Shown here one piece after another: positions 9,025-17,247 of a stretch of 64,000 bases of DNA. A program made the translations under genes and the position numbers. Numbering within the stretch: position 1 is the first letter of the stretch; every line of letters starts with the position of its first letter. The notes under the pieces are model-generated. The model was not told the DNA's origin and did not search any database. It saw nothing but the letters and a program-made list of their open reading frames with translations. Source of the stretch: an uncultured Sphingomonadaceae bacterium (GTDB lineage: Bacteria; Pseudomonadota; Alphaproteobacteria; Sphingomonadales; Sphingomonadaceae). Where the stretch lies: positions 262,705 to 326,704 of the forward strand of contig CALKUK010000015.1 of assembly GCA_937996655.1 (NCBI GenBank), given 5' to 3'.

Positions 9025-9246
9025 TACCTGTTTTTCCATGTTACGGCCCGGATTTCCGAGCAAAAAGAGCCCTTGGCGTCCTTTTTGACAGAGACGCTCC
9101 GCTGCGGCCTATACGCACGAAACTGTAGAGGCTCAAGCGATTCAAGTGCCATTTTTCACGCAGGATTGCAGGCTTTGTCCACCATCCCTAATGGACGGGT
9201 TGGCAAGACTGAAACTGCAGGCAAAAGGGCCGTTTTTCTGGTGACG

Positions 9247-9834
9247 ATGACAGACGACGATATCCTCAACGAATTTCGTGCCGCCGAAGCGCTGCTCGAA
9301 GGACATTTTATCCTCTCCTCCGGCCTCAGGAGCCCGCGTTATCTGCAATGCGCCCGGGTCCTCATGAACCCGGCCCGCGCCGCGCGCTTGGCGGAGGAGG
9401 CCGCACGCCGTCTGCCGGACGATCTCCGCAACGCCATTGACGTTGTTGTCTCCCCCGCGATGGGTGGCATCATCATCGGCCATGAAATGGGCCGCGCGCT
9501 GAACAAGGACGCCCTCTTCCTCGAGCGCCCCGACGGTGTGTTCAGCCTGCGCCGGGGTTTCCGGCTGGAGCCGGGCCAGAAGGTGCTGATGGTTGAAGAC
9601 GTTGTGACGACGGGATTGTCCAGCCGCGAAGCCATTGAGGCCGTCAAGCGTGAAGGCGGCGAGGTGATTGCCGAAGCGTCGCTCGTCGACCGGTCCAATG
9701 GGTCGGTCGATCTGGGGGTTCCCTTCTTCCCGCTGATCCGGTTGGATGTTCCCACTTATGATGCAGACAATCTTCCCCCCGAACTTGCGGCGATCCCTGC
9801 TGTGAAGCCCGGCAGCCGGAAGGCCGACGCTTGA
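9247..9834 (+). CDS. pyrE: Orotate phosphoribosyltransferase
   Basis: Transfers phosphoribose from PRPP to orotate in pyrimidine synthesis. The 195-aa protein has FILSSGLRSPRYLQC near the N-terminus and the PRPP-binding loop VLMVEDVVTTGLSSREAI. The start is the ATG at 9247; a much longer upstream frame overlaps coxB and is not plausible. Divergent from coxB, so the 220-base gap should hold both promoters. The stop overlaps the pdxJ TTG start. Confidence 0.96.
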   Translation: MTDDDILNEFRAAEALLEGHFILSSGLRSPRYLQCARVLMNPARAARLAEEAARRLPDDLRNAIDVVVSPAMGGIIIGHEMGRALNKDALFLERPDGVFSLRRGFRLEPGQKVLMVEDVVTTGLSSREAIEAVKREGGEVIAEASLVDRSNGSVDLGVPFFPLIRLDVPTYDADNLPPELAAIPAVKPGSRKADA

Positions 9835-10562
9835 GCACACACCTGCGCCTCGGCGTTAATATTGATCATGTCGCAACGATCCGGAACGCCCGCGGTGGCG
9901 ATCATCCCGATCCCTGGCGCGCGGTGCAGGTCGTGGAAGCGGCAGGTGGCGACGGCATTACCGTCCATCTGCGCGAAGACCGGCGCCACATCCGCGACAA
10001 TGATCTTGACGTGCTGATGGCGAACGCGACGTTGCCCATCAATCTGGAGATGGCCGCAACGGAGGAGATGCTCGCCATCGCCCTGCGCCACAAACCCCAT
10101 GCGGCGTGCATCGTCCCCGAAAAGCGCGAAGAGCGGACAACCGAAGGCGGGCTGGATGCCGCAGGCTTGCACAACCAGCTGGCGCCAATCGTCACGCGGC
10201 TGACCGATGCAGGTATCCGCGTGAGTCTTTTTATCGAACCCGACGCCCGCCAGATCGACGCTGCAATTCAATTGCGCGCGCCGGTCGTGGAACTCCATAC
10301 CGGTCGCTACGCCCATTGCGAAGGTGAGGAACGGGCGACCGAACTGCGCCGCATTGCCGATGCCGCTGCCCTCGCCGCGCGCAATGGCATTGAGGCACAT
10401 GCAGGCCATGGCCTGACCTTCGACAATGTGGGGCCCATCGCTGCAATCCCTCAGATCGCGGAACTCAACATCGGCCACTTCCTGATTGGGGAGGCCATCT
10501 TCATCGGGCTCGACGCCAGCATCCGCGAAATGCGCGCCCGCATGGACGCGGCGCGGGGATAA
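9831..10562 (+). CDS. pdxJ: Pyridoxine 5'-phosphate synthase
   Basis: Condenses 1-deoxyxylulose 5-phosphate with aminoacetone phosphate to make pyridoxine 5'-phosphate (vitamin B6). The 243-aa TIM-barrel protein has the family N-terminus LRLGVNIDHVATIRNARGG, the HLREDRRHI loop, and the C-terminal NIGHFLIGEAIFIGL. The start is a TTG that overlaps the pyrE stop by four bases (TTGA), indicating coupled translation. Confidence 0.97.
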   Translation: MSTHLRLGVNIDHVATIRNARGGDHPDPWRAVQVVEAAGGDGITVHLREDRRHIRDNDLDVLMANATLPINLEMAATEEMLAIALRHKPHAACIVPEKREERTTEGGLDAAGLHNQLAPIVTRLTDAGIRVSLFIEPDARQIDAAIQLRAPVVELHTGRYAHCEGEERATELRRIADAAALAARNGIEAHAGHGLTFDNVGPIAAIPQIAELNIGHFLIGEAIFIGLDASIREMRARMDAARG

Positions 10563-10566
10563 TCCG

Positions 10567-10980
10567 GTGATTATCGGCCTCGGATCAGACCTTTGCAATA
10601 TTGAGCGAATCCAGAAATCGCTCGATCGCTTTGGGGACCGGTTCACCAACCGCGTCTTCACCGATGTAGAGCGTGCCAAAGCGGCGCGGCGCCCATTTAC
10701 GCAGGCGGGCACCTTTGCCAAGCGCTTCGCCGCCAAAGAGGCGTTTTCCAAAGCGGTTGGCACCGGCTTTAAGCGCGGCGTGTTCATGAAAGACATCGGC
10801 GTCGTCAACGCACCGTCCGGTGCACCGACGCTCGCGCTGGCGGGTGGGGCACAGGCCGCCCTCGACGCCCTTGTGCCCGATGGTTATGAGGCGCGCATTC
10901 ATCTGACGCTCACCGATGATCATCCATGGGCGCAGGCGTTTGTGATTATTGAAGCGCTCCCCCTGCCGAAAGCCGCCTGA
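10567..10980 (+). CDS. acpS: Holo-[acyl-carrier-protein] synthase
   Basis: Transfers 4'-phosphopantetheine from CoA to acyl carrier protein. The 137-aa product begins IIGLGSDLCNIERI, with the conserved Asp of the magnesium site, and has FAKRFAAKEAFSKAVGTG, with the catalytic Glu and Lys. GTG at 10567, four bases after the pdxJ stop, is the natural start. The pdxJ-acpS-lepB order is common in alphaproteobacteria. Confidence 0.95.
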   Translation: MIIGLGSDLCNIERIQKSLDRFGDRFTNRVFTDVERAKAARRPFTQAGTFAKRFAAKEAFSKAVGTGFKRGVFMKDIGVVNAPSGAPTLALAGGAQAALDALVPDGYEARIHLTLTDDHPWAQAFVIIEALPLPKAA

Positions 10981-10982
10981 CC

Positions 10983-11930
10983 GTGACGATCTCCCCCGAC
11001 CCCGCACTCATCGAAAGCACGTCCACCAATATGGCCAAAACAAAGCGCAAGGATGACAAGGTCAATTGGGGCGAAGAGGTCCGGGGCGCGGCGTTGCTGC
11101 TGGCCGCGGTGCTTGGCTTTCACAGCTTTATCGCCAAGCCTTTCTATATCCCTTCTGAATCGATGGTGCCGACGCTGATGGTCGGTGACAGGCTGGTCGT
11201 GAGCAAGTTTGCCTATGGCTGGAGCCATGTCTCCCCGACAATCCCGTCCATCCCCTCCCTCTTTCGCTGGCTGGTGCTGCGCGAACCGGTCGAATCGCTC
11301 GCCGTCAAATTGCCAGAATGGAAGGGCCGCATCTGGGGCAGCGATCCGGAGCGCGGCGATGTCGTCATCCTGACGCCGCCGGGCATGAACCAGGATTACA
11401 TCAAGCGCGTCATCGGCCTGCCGGGCGACCGCATCGAGATGCGCGGCGGTGAGCTTATCATCAACGGCAAACCCGTCACACGCGCGCCGAAGACAGACCG
11501 GCTCGTCCCCGTTGATGCCAACGATCCCTGCACCCCAGAGGATTATCCTGATGCCCGGGTGGCGAAGGAAGACGGCACCTTGTGGTGCAAGCTGCCCATC
11601 GTGCGGGAAACCCTGCCCAATGGCCGCAGCTATGACACAGTGGACGTCGACTCCAATTCACCGGGCGACAATTATGGGCCGATCACCGTGCCCGACGCGC
11701 ACTTCTTCCTGATGGGCGACAACCGCGATCACAGCGCCGACAGCCGCTTCCCGCAATGGCAGCGCGGCCTTGGCGGGCCGGTTCCCTGGGAAAACATCGG
11801 CGGGCGTGCGGAGGTCATCACCTTCTCGCTCGACGGATCGTCCAGCTATCTCAACCCACTCAGCTGGGTGCGCGCCATCCGTCCGGACCGGACGTTTGTC
11901 AGCCTGTCTGCGAAGAAGGACGGGAAGTAA
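10983..11930 (+). CDS. lepB: Signal peptidase I
   Basis: Inner-membrane serine protease that removes signal peptides from secreted proteins. It has one N-terminal helix (AALLLAAVLGFHSFIA), the catalytic serine in PSESMVPTL, the catalytic lysine region DYIKRVIGLPGDRIEMRGG, and the C-terminal box FLMGDNRDHSADSRF. The insertion around residues 170-200 (VDANDPCTPEDYP...) is seen in related alphaproteobacterial enzymes. The start may be GTG 10983, two bases after acpS, or ATG 11031. Confidence 0.95.
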   Translation: MTISPDPALIESTSTNMAKTKRKDDKVNWGEEVRGAALLLAAVLGFHSFIAKPFYIPSESMVPTLMVGDRLVVSKFAYGWSHVSPTIPSIPSLFRWLVLREPVESLAVKLPEWKGRIWGSDPERGDVVILTPPGMNQDYIKRVIGLPGDRIEMRGGELIINGKPVTRAPKTDRLVPVDANDPCTPEDYPDARVAKEDGTLWCKLPIVRETLPNGRSYDTVDVDSNSPGDNYGPITVPDAHFFLMGDNRDHSADSRFPQWQRGLGGPVPWENIGGRAEVITFSLDGSSSYLNPLSWVRAIRPDRTFVSLSAKKDGK

Positions 11931-11942
11931 ACGTCCCGAATT

Positions 11943-12056
11943 CCGTTCGTCCTGAGCTTGTCTCAGGACTGTCTTTCTCTGTTCCCGGCGGAGCAAAGAT
12001 AAGGACAGTCGGTGACCTGCGGCCGCCTTTGGCCCGACAAGCTCAGGGTAAAACGG
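11943..12056. repeat. REP-like paired element (REPIN-type) after lepB
   Basis: CCTGAGCTTGTC at 11951-11962 occurs as its exact reverse complement at 12036-12047, and the left copy itself folds (GTCCTGAG/CTCAGGAC around CTTGT). The flanks also pair in part (GACTGTC near 11969 with GACAGTC near 12004). The motif is the widespread sphingomonad 'CGTTCGTCCTGAGCTTGTC' repeat. It lies between the convergent lepB and FKBP genes, where such elements usually sit. Confidence 0.75.
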
Positions 12057-12063
12057 GGTAAGG

Positions 12064-12678
12064 TTACTCCGCCGTCGGTGCCGGAACAGCTTGTGGTTGA
12101 GCTTCGCCAGCTGGCGCACCCGGCGCGCCCTTGCCCTGTTGCTGCTGCATCATCTGCTGCATCATCTGGAGTTCAGCCGCGCTCTTGAAGTCGAGCAAGT
12201 CGACATCAAAGATCAGGATCGAATTGGCCGGGATCGGACCTGCGGCCTGCGCGCCATAGCCGAGGGCAGGCGGAATACACATGCGGTAGCTGCCGCCGCG
12301 CTGCATCATCTTGAGCGCTTCGGAGAAGCCGGGGACAACCTTGGACACTTCCAGCGGGGTCTGCTGGTTGGCATCAAATTCTGTGCCGTCCTTCAGTGTG
12401 CCCTTATAGTTAATCAGCGTGACATCGGCATCGGTCGGGCTCGCGCCTGTCCCTGCCTTGCGCACCTGAAAGTGCAGGCCGGATGCGGTCACTTCATGCG
12501 CTTTCACACCGCCGCCCGGGGGCAGCATTTCAGAGGCGGAGCAGCTCTGGCCCACAGCCTTTGCGGTTCCCGTCCAGGCAAGGCCACCCGCGACAGCCAG
12601 CACGACGGCCACGCCGCCCCACAGCTTCAGCATCGAGCCCTTGGCAATCGGAGCAATCGGAACCGTGGAATTCGACAT
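12064..12678 (-). CDS. Membrane-anchored FKBP-type peptidyl-prolyl isomerase
   Basis: Probable periplasmic protein-folding isomerase. The 204-aa product has an N-terminal membrane anchor (KLWGGVAVVLAVAGGLAW), a linker, and one FKBP domain with DADVTLINYKGTLKDG, EFDANQQ, VPGFSEALKMMQRGGSYRM and IPPALGYGAQA. It ends in a Met/Gln-rich tail and an Ala/Pro tail. The start ATG at 12678 has AGAGG upstream. It lies downstream of rpsU but behind that gene's terminator. Confidence 0.93.
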   Translation of the reverse strand: MSNSTVPIAPIAKGSMLKLWGGVAVVLAVAGGLAWTGTAKAVGQSCSASEMLPPGGGVKAHEVTASGLHFQVRKAGTGASPTDADVTLINYKGTLKDGTEFDANQQTPLEVSKVVPGFSEALKMMQRGGSYRMCIPPALGYGAQAAGPIPANSILIFDVDLLDFKSAAELQMMQQMMQQQQGKGAPGAPAGEAQPQAVPAPTAE

Positions 12679-12754
12679 GGGATGACCTCTGTTTTGATCG
12701 ACGTGATGTTGGGCGCGCCTATGCCGCAACATTTGCTGCGCGCCAAGCGCAAAC

Positions 12755-12790
12755 GAAAAAGGGCGCCGGATCAACCGACGCCCCTTTTTA
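12755..12790 (-). terminator. Intrinsic terminator downstream of rpsU
   Basis: A strong hairpin (GGGGCGTCGG / CCGGCGCCC, with a G-T mismatch allowing pairing, loop TTGAT) is flanked on the plus strand by A5 on the left and T5 on the right. On the minus strand it reads stem-loop then TTTTTC, ideal for ending the rpsU transcript. The A/T flanks on both sides mean it could act in both directions. Confidence 0.8.
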
Positions 12791-12810
12791 CGTGGCCAAG
12801 GCCGTTTGGC

Positions 12811-13017
12811 TTAACGGCCGCCGTCGCGTTCCAGACGCTTGCGTTCCATCTTGCGGGCACGGCGGACAGCAGCAGCCTTTTCACGGGCGCGCTTTTCCGA
12901 CGGCTTTTCATAGTGGCGACGCAGCTTCATTTCGCGATAGACGCCTTCGCGCTGCAGCTTCTTCTTGAGAGCCCGAAGCGCCTGGTCAACATTGTTGTCG
13001 CGAACGATAATCTGCAT
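12811..13017 (-). CDS. rpsU: 30S ribosomal protein bS21
   Basis: A small basic ribosomal protein of 68 aa. It opens MQIIVRDNNVDQALRALKKK and has REGVYREMKLRRHYEKPSEK followed by a lysine/arginine-rich helix (AREKAAAVRRARKMERKR), as in alphaproteobacterial bS21. The start is the ATG at 13017, since upstream codons do not match the family. Monocistronic, with its own terminator at 12755-12790. Confidence 0.97.
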   Translation of the reverse strand: MQIIVRDNNVDQALRALKKKLQREGVYREMKLRRHYEKPSEKRAREKAAAVRRARKMERKRLERDGGR

Positions 13018-13250
13018 AAAAAAGCCACACTCCGAAATCGAATAAGGGAGCGGAGAGCCGCCCCGAAAGCCAAAAAACAGTCGTCGTCGCAACTTGCGCC
13101 GCGCCGTTCGAAGCCGTCCCTAGGCCCCGATTCCCAAAAAATCAAGGGATAAGGCCAAGATTGCAAGTTCCGTCCTGCCCGTGTCATAGGTGCAACAGCG
13201 TAAGACGACGAGATCGGGGGCGAGATGACAGCCGGAACTGAAGCGGGCGC

Positions 13251-13799
13251 ATGACGAAATTCACCGTCAACAACCAGCCGGTCGCCTATCAGATTGATCC
13301 GGAGACACCGCTCCTCTGGGCGCTGCGCGATGCCTCTAACCTGACCGGCACCAAATATGGCTGCGGCACCGGCGATTGCGGTGCCTGCATGGTCGATATT
13401 GACGGGCGCGCCGTCATGTCCTGCCAAATCTCGATCAAAGGCGTTGAGGGCAGCTTTGTGACGACCATCGAAGGCCTGTCGCAGGACAGGAGCCACCCTG
13501 TCCAGCAGGCGCTGGTTGCCGAAGGGGCCGTCATGTGCGGCTTTTGCACACCGGGCATCGTCATGGCGGCAGCGGTCTTGCTAAAGGCCAACCCGAAGCC
13601 GACCGATGCCGACATTGACGCCGCGATCACCAATCTCTGCCGTTGCGGCACCTACCCCCGCGTCCGCCGTGCCATCCACCGCGCCGGACGCGTTATGCTC
13701 GGGCTTGAACGGATTGCAGCGGCGCCTCCGCCCAGTATTTCGCCTGAAGATGCCGCCCGCTCCGTGCCCGCGCTGTCGGCCACCGATCCCGAAAAGTGA
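13251..13799 (+). CDS. (2Fe-2S)-binding protein, IorA-like small subunit, orphan
   Basis: The 182-aa protein has the plant-type ferredoxin cluster GCGTGDCGACMV and the second [2Fe-2S] site MCGFCTPG...NLCRCGTYPRV of the xanthine oxidase/isoquinoline 1-oxidoreductase small-subunit family. It normally pairs with a molybdopterin large subunit, which is absent on either side here. Residues after about 150 form an Ala/Pro-rich tail not found in the short form. It may partner with a large subunit encoded elsewhere. Confidence 0.9.
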   Translation: MTKFTVNNQPVAYQIDPETPLLWALRDASNLTGTKYGCGTGDCGACMVDIDGRAVMSCQISIKGVEGSFVTTIEGLSQDRSHPVQQALVAEGAVMCGFCTPGIVMAAAVLLKANPKPTDADIDAAITNLCRCGTYPRVRRAIHRAGRVMLGLERIAAAPPPSISPEDAARSVPALSATDPEK

Positions 13800-13943
13800 C
13801 GCGCGCCTCAGGGACGCGCCTGATGCTCTCCTCTCCCTGACAATCGCCTGTCATCCCTGTTAAGCCACGGCTCATCTGGCCAAAGGCAGATTCGCGAACA
13901 GGGAGACGAGGTGCGACTCGCTCCGCTTTGTTGGAGAGCGAGT

Positions 13944-14912
13944 ATGCGTACGTTTCTGATGTCCTTTCTTCTGGTGACCGTCGCCGCCATTCCCGTCGCC
14001 GCTCAGGCGCAGCGCGAAGATCTTGAGATGCGCAGAGGGGATCGTGGCTTGCAGCGCAGCGGTGATGTTGGTGGCGGCTGGCCTGGCCAGCGTGCGCAGC
14101 GGTCCGCCCCGCCGCCGCAAGTTCAGCAGCAGGCCCCTGCCCCGCAGGCGCAGGCGCAATATAGCGAACGACGCGGCAGTTGGCCGTCGCGCAGTGCCGG
14201 GGCCACGCCCGACACAATGAACACCGCCCCCGCGCCGCGTCGTTGGGAAGGGCGCACGGAGGACACGCAGCGCCGCTATGGCTGGAACCGGGACAATGGG
14301 CCGGCCGCTGCGCCGCCGCCGAACGCTGTCCCGCAACAACCGCAACGGCCGCGCCAAAACTGGAATAACGACCAGCGTGAACGCTGGGCCGATCGCAACC
14401 GCGATGGGGGTGCCGACACGGGAGGTCGCAACCGTTGGGGCAACAACCGGAACGATGGTGACCGGGACCGGTATGACACCAACCGGCGAGACCGCGATAC
14501 CCGTCGTTACGCCTATCGCCCGCCCAATGGCCGCGACGACCGCAACTGGGGCAATAGTTGGCAGAACCGCAGTTGGTCCGACAATGGCAACCGTTTTGAC
14601 CGTTGGAACAATGATTGGCGGCGTGACCGTCGCTATGATTGGCGCGGCTATCGCTCTCACAACCGGGATTTCTATAGGTTGCCGCGATACAGCGACCCCT
14701 ATGGCTATGATTACGGCTATCGCCGCTTCTCGATCGGGATTTTCCTCGACGACTTGCTCTTCGCCGAACGTTATTGGATCAACGATCCCTATGAATACCG
14801 CCTGCCGCCTGCTTACGGCCCCTATCGCTGGGTCCGCTATTATGATGATGTCCTGCTCGTCGACCTGCGCAACGGGCGCGTGGTCGATGTGATTTACGAC
14901 TTCTTCTACTAA
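13944..14912 (+). CDS. RcnB-family periplasmic protein with Arg/Asn/Asp-rich linker
   Basis: A signal peptide (MRTFLMSFLLVTVAAIPVAAQA) is followed by about 220 residues rich in Arg, Asn, Asp, Gly and Trp (NRWGNNRNDGDRDRYD type) and a C-terminal RcnB-like domain ending GPYRWVRYYDDVLLVDLRNG. E. coli RcnB is a periplasmic nickel/cobalt homeostasis protein, but most sphingomonad relatives are uncharacterised. The start is the ATG at 13944 with GGAGAG upstream. Confidence 0.85.
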   Translation: MRTFLMSFLLVTVAAIPVAAQAQREDLEMRRGDRGLQRSGDVGGGWPGQRAQRSAPPPQVQQQAPAPQAQAQYSERRGSWPSRSAGATPDTMNTAPAPRRWEGRTEDTQRRYGWNRDNGPAAAPPPNAVPQQPQRPRQNWNNDQRERWADRNRDGGADTGGRNRWGNNRNDGDRDRYDTNRRDRDTRRYAYRPPNGRDDRNWGNSWQNRSWSDNGNRFDRWNNDWRRDRRYDWRGYRSHNRDFYRLPRYSDPYGYDYGYRRFSIGIFLDDLLFAERYWINDPYEYRLPPAYGPYRWVRYYDDVLLVDLRNGRVVDVIYDFFY

Positions 14913-14935
14913 TAACCGTTCGGCGGGCGCTGACC

Positions 14936-15802
14936 TCAGCGTCCGCCGACAGCAATCCGTTCCAGTCGGGTCAGCGCATCACGCAGTGTGACATCCTCCA
15001 GCGCCGGTGCGTCGGTCCGCTTCAATGTCTCAAGACCGCGTTGGAAACGCTCCATCAATTCGGCAATGGTCGGCTCCCGCTGGGCAACAATATGAGGACG
15101 CGGCGCCATGCGCGGCGCCTCTTCCAGCACCGGGTCAGCAGGCGGCGGCACCGGGGCGGGTTCCAGATGCAGGACGGTTTCCCGCTGGACGAAAATCTCC
15201 GGCATTTGCGGAAGATCTGCGGTCACGAGAGCAACCTCTTCGTCCGGGATCGGGTCGGGAACCGGCAGAGAAACCTCGGACTCCTCAACGATCATCAGCG
15301 CATCAAGCAACAGCTCGTCCGCATCCTCCGGCTCGGGCACAAAAGGCTCTTCCACCAGCTGCGCCAGTGGCACGGCGAGGAAGCTTGGCAGATTGGGTTC
15401 ATCCTCAATCACCGGCGGCTGCGCGATCGGCGCATAGACCGACGGGCGGTTGAACAGAGCCAGATCCGCCTCGTCACGGCGCAGCGGCTGGACCGTTACT
15501 GCCGTCACCTTGCGGGCCTTAGTCTCGCGAAACGGGAACGCCGCCAGAAAGGCAATGACAGCCGCCCCGGCACCGGCAAGCAGAACGAGCAGAATACGGG
15601 CCTTCGACCCCAAAGGTGGCGCGGCGGCAGGCAGAACATCGGGCAATCCGGCGGCAAGCACGGCGTGCTCCAGCAACCAGAGGGGCGTCGCCAGAACGAG
15701 GAGGACCGCCACAGCCGCAAACATCAGCGCGACAACAGGCGCAAATGGCAGACGCTGGAGATGCTTCAACACTTGGATTCGCCCCTTTAAGACTAATTCC
15801 AA
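14936..15802 (-). CDS. Hypothetical membrane protein with acidic cytoplasmic region
   Basis: The 288-aa product has two N-terminal hydrophobic segments (about residues 21-48 and 70-90), then a long Pro/Glu-rich region (VEEPFVPEPEDADELLLD type), and a short C-terminal helix (ELMERFQRGLETLKR ... LTRLERIAVGG). No family recognised. It overlaps the 3' end of the glycosyltransferase gene by ten bases, which suggests co-transcription with it. Confidence 0.7.
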   Translation of the reverse strand: MELVLKGRIQVLKHLQRLPFAPVVALMFAAVAVLLVLATPLWLLEHAVLAAGLPDVLPAAAPPLGSKARILLVLLAGAGAAVIAFLAAFPFRETKARKVTAVTVQPLRRDEADLALFNRPSVYAPIAQPPVIEDEPNLPSFLAVPLAQLVEEPFVPEPEDADELLLDALMIVEESEVSLPVPDPIPDEEVALVTADLPQMPEIFVQRETVLHLEPAPVPPPADPVLEEAPRMAPRPHIVAQREPTIAELMERFQRGLETLKRTDAPALEDVTLRDALTRLERIAVGGR

Positions 15803-16998
15803 GCACCTTTAGCAATCTGGTGGTAAACAGTTTCGTAACGACGAATATTTGAGGCCCAGTTACGCTCTTTTTCAACAAAGGCGCGGGCCATGGCGCGGCG
15901 CTCGTCCCAAATTTCCCGGGCGCTGAACAGGTCGGACAGCGCATCGGCAATTGCGCGCGGGCTGCCTGCGGAGAACAATGTGCCCGTCTCCCCATCGGCG
16001 ATGAGTTCCCGATGCCCACCCACGTCCGATGCAGCGACAAGCTTCCCCTGCGCCATAGCTTCGAGAGGCTTGAGCGGCGTCACGAGTTCGGTCAGCCGCA
16101 TGTGTTTGCGCGGATAGGCAAGGACGTCGATCAAACTATAATATTGGTCCACCTGATCATGCTGCACCCGCCCGACAAAGCGGATGCGCTCTGCCACAGG
16201 AGAGGCCGCCGCCTGCGCTCTCAGCGCGGCATCCATCGGCCCGCCGCCGACCAACAGCAATGCGGCCTGCGGTCGCGCCGCCACCAGACGCGGCATGGCG
16301 GCAATCAGATCATCCAGCCCTTCATAATCGTAAAAGCTGCCAATGAAGCCGACCGTTTCGGACCCCTCTAAGCCAAGTGCCGTTGCCAGCGCGTCATGGC
16401 GCGGCGGCGGAGTGCCGAACAGATGCAGGTCCACCCCATTGGGCGAGACGGTGATGCGATCCGGATCAATCCCGCGGGAGATGAGGTCCGCCTTCAGCCC
16501 TTCGCAAATGACGACCACGGCATCGGCGCGGCGCACCGCCCAAGTCTCCAGCGCTTTGGTTACGCGGTAACGCAAAGAGCCTTCTTCGCCGGTGCCATTG
16601 CCGACCGCCGCATCCTCCCAAAAGGCGCGGATTTCATAGACGAAAGGCAGGCCCCGTTTGCGCGCGACCCGAAGGCCCGCAAGCGCGTTCAATACCGGCG
16701 AATGGGCGTGCAGAATATCGGGACGATATTGCTCCACCAGCGCGTCAATCCGTTCCGCAAAAGCCGCGATTTCAGACCATTCGCGCAAGACCGGCCATTG
16801 CATCGTCACGCCGCGCGTGCGGTGGAAAGTCAGACCCTCTTCCGTTTCAACATCGGGCCCAGCCTGCGTGTGGCGCACACCCGTCACTCCGCGGACATCC
16901 CACCCTAAATCCTGCTGCGCTTTCAGGATGGCGCGCGTGCGGAAGGTGTAGCCCGAATGCATCGGCAGGCTGTGGTCGAGAATATGAAGTATGCGCAC
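15793..16998 (-). CDS. Family 4 glycosyltransferase, exosortase-A-associated type
   Basis: The 401-aa GT-B fold protein begins MRILHILDHSLPMHSGYTFRT, the N-terminus typical of the glycosyltransferases linked to PEP-CTERM/exosortase A polysaccharide loci. It has ILHAHSPVLNALAG, the sugar-nucleotide site region VGFIGSFYDYEGLDDL, and the acceptor-side motif PLKPLEAMAQGKLVAASDVGG. It likely adds a sugar to an exopolysaccharide repeat unit. It is divergent from the O-antigen-ligase-like gene at 17240. Confidence 0.9.
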   Translation of the reverse strand: MRILHILDHSLPMHSGYTFRTRAILKAQQDLGWDVRGVTGVRHTQAGPDVETEEGLTFHRTRGVTMQWPVLREWSEIAAFAERIDALVEQYRPDILHAHSPVLNALAGLRVARKRGLPFVYEIRAFWEDAAVGNGTGEEGSLRYRVTKALETWAVRRADAVVVICEGLKADLISRGIDPDRITVSPNGVDLHLFGTPPPRHDALATALGLEGSETVGFIGSFYDYEGLDDLIAAMPRLVAARPQAALLLVGGGPMDAALRAQAAASPVAERIRFVGRVQHDQVDQYYSLIDVLAYPRKHMRLTELVTPLKPLEAMAQGKLVAASDVGGHRELIADGETGTLFSAGSPRAIADALSDLFSAREIWDERRAMARAFVEKERNWASNIRRYETVYHQIAKGAWN

Positions 16999-17100
16999 GC
17001 TAACGGGCGGCCCCTGTTGCTTGTGTCCAGATCCGAGCTGATCCCTGCCACAAAGGACTTAACGCGACGTCAACCGGATGCGCTTAAGGCCGGGCACGAT

Positions 17101-17247
17101 ATGATCGATATGCTCTCGCTCTTCCTGTCGCACGGGCTGCTGCTGCTTATGGCCTGGCGGCTCCTGTCGCGCGGGGATCTGGACGATGATAAAGGGCCGG
17201 TCGATACCCGCAAGCAGCGTGGAAAATGGCGGGCGCCCGATGCGTGA
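17101..17247 (+). CDS. 48-aa small membrane protein upstream of the polymerase/ligase gene
   Basis: A short ORF from ATG 17101 encodes one hydrophobic helix (MLSLFLSHGLLLLMAWRLL) followed by a charged tail. Its stop overlaps the ATG of the next gene by eight bases, as expected for coupled genes. No family recognised. Its existence rests on the overlap, the helix and the lack of any other gene here. It could still be a leader peptide or non-coding. Confidence 0.45.
   Translation: MIDMLSLFLSHGLLLLMAWRLLSRGDLDDDKGPVDTRKQRGKWRAPDA

Noticed and set aside
13872..14660. A 262-codon leftward frame antisense to the RcnB-like gene
   Set aside because: It is highly repetitive because the gene opposite is Arg/Asn-rich, and there is no start signal.
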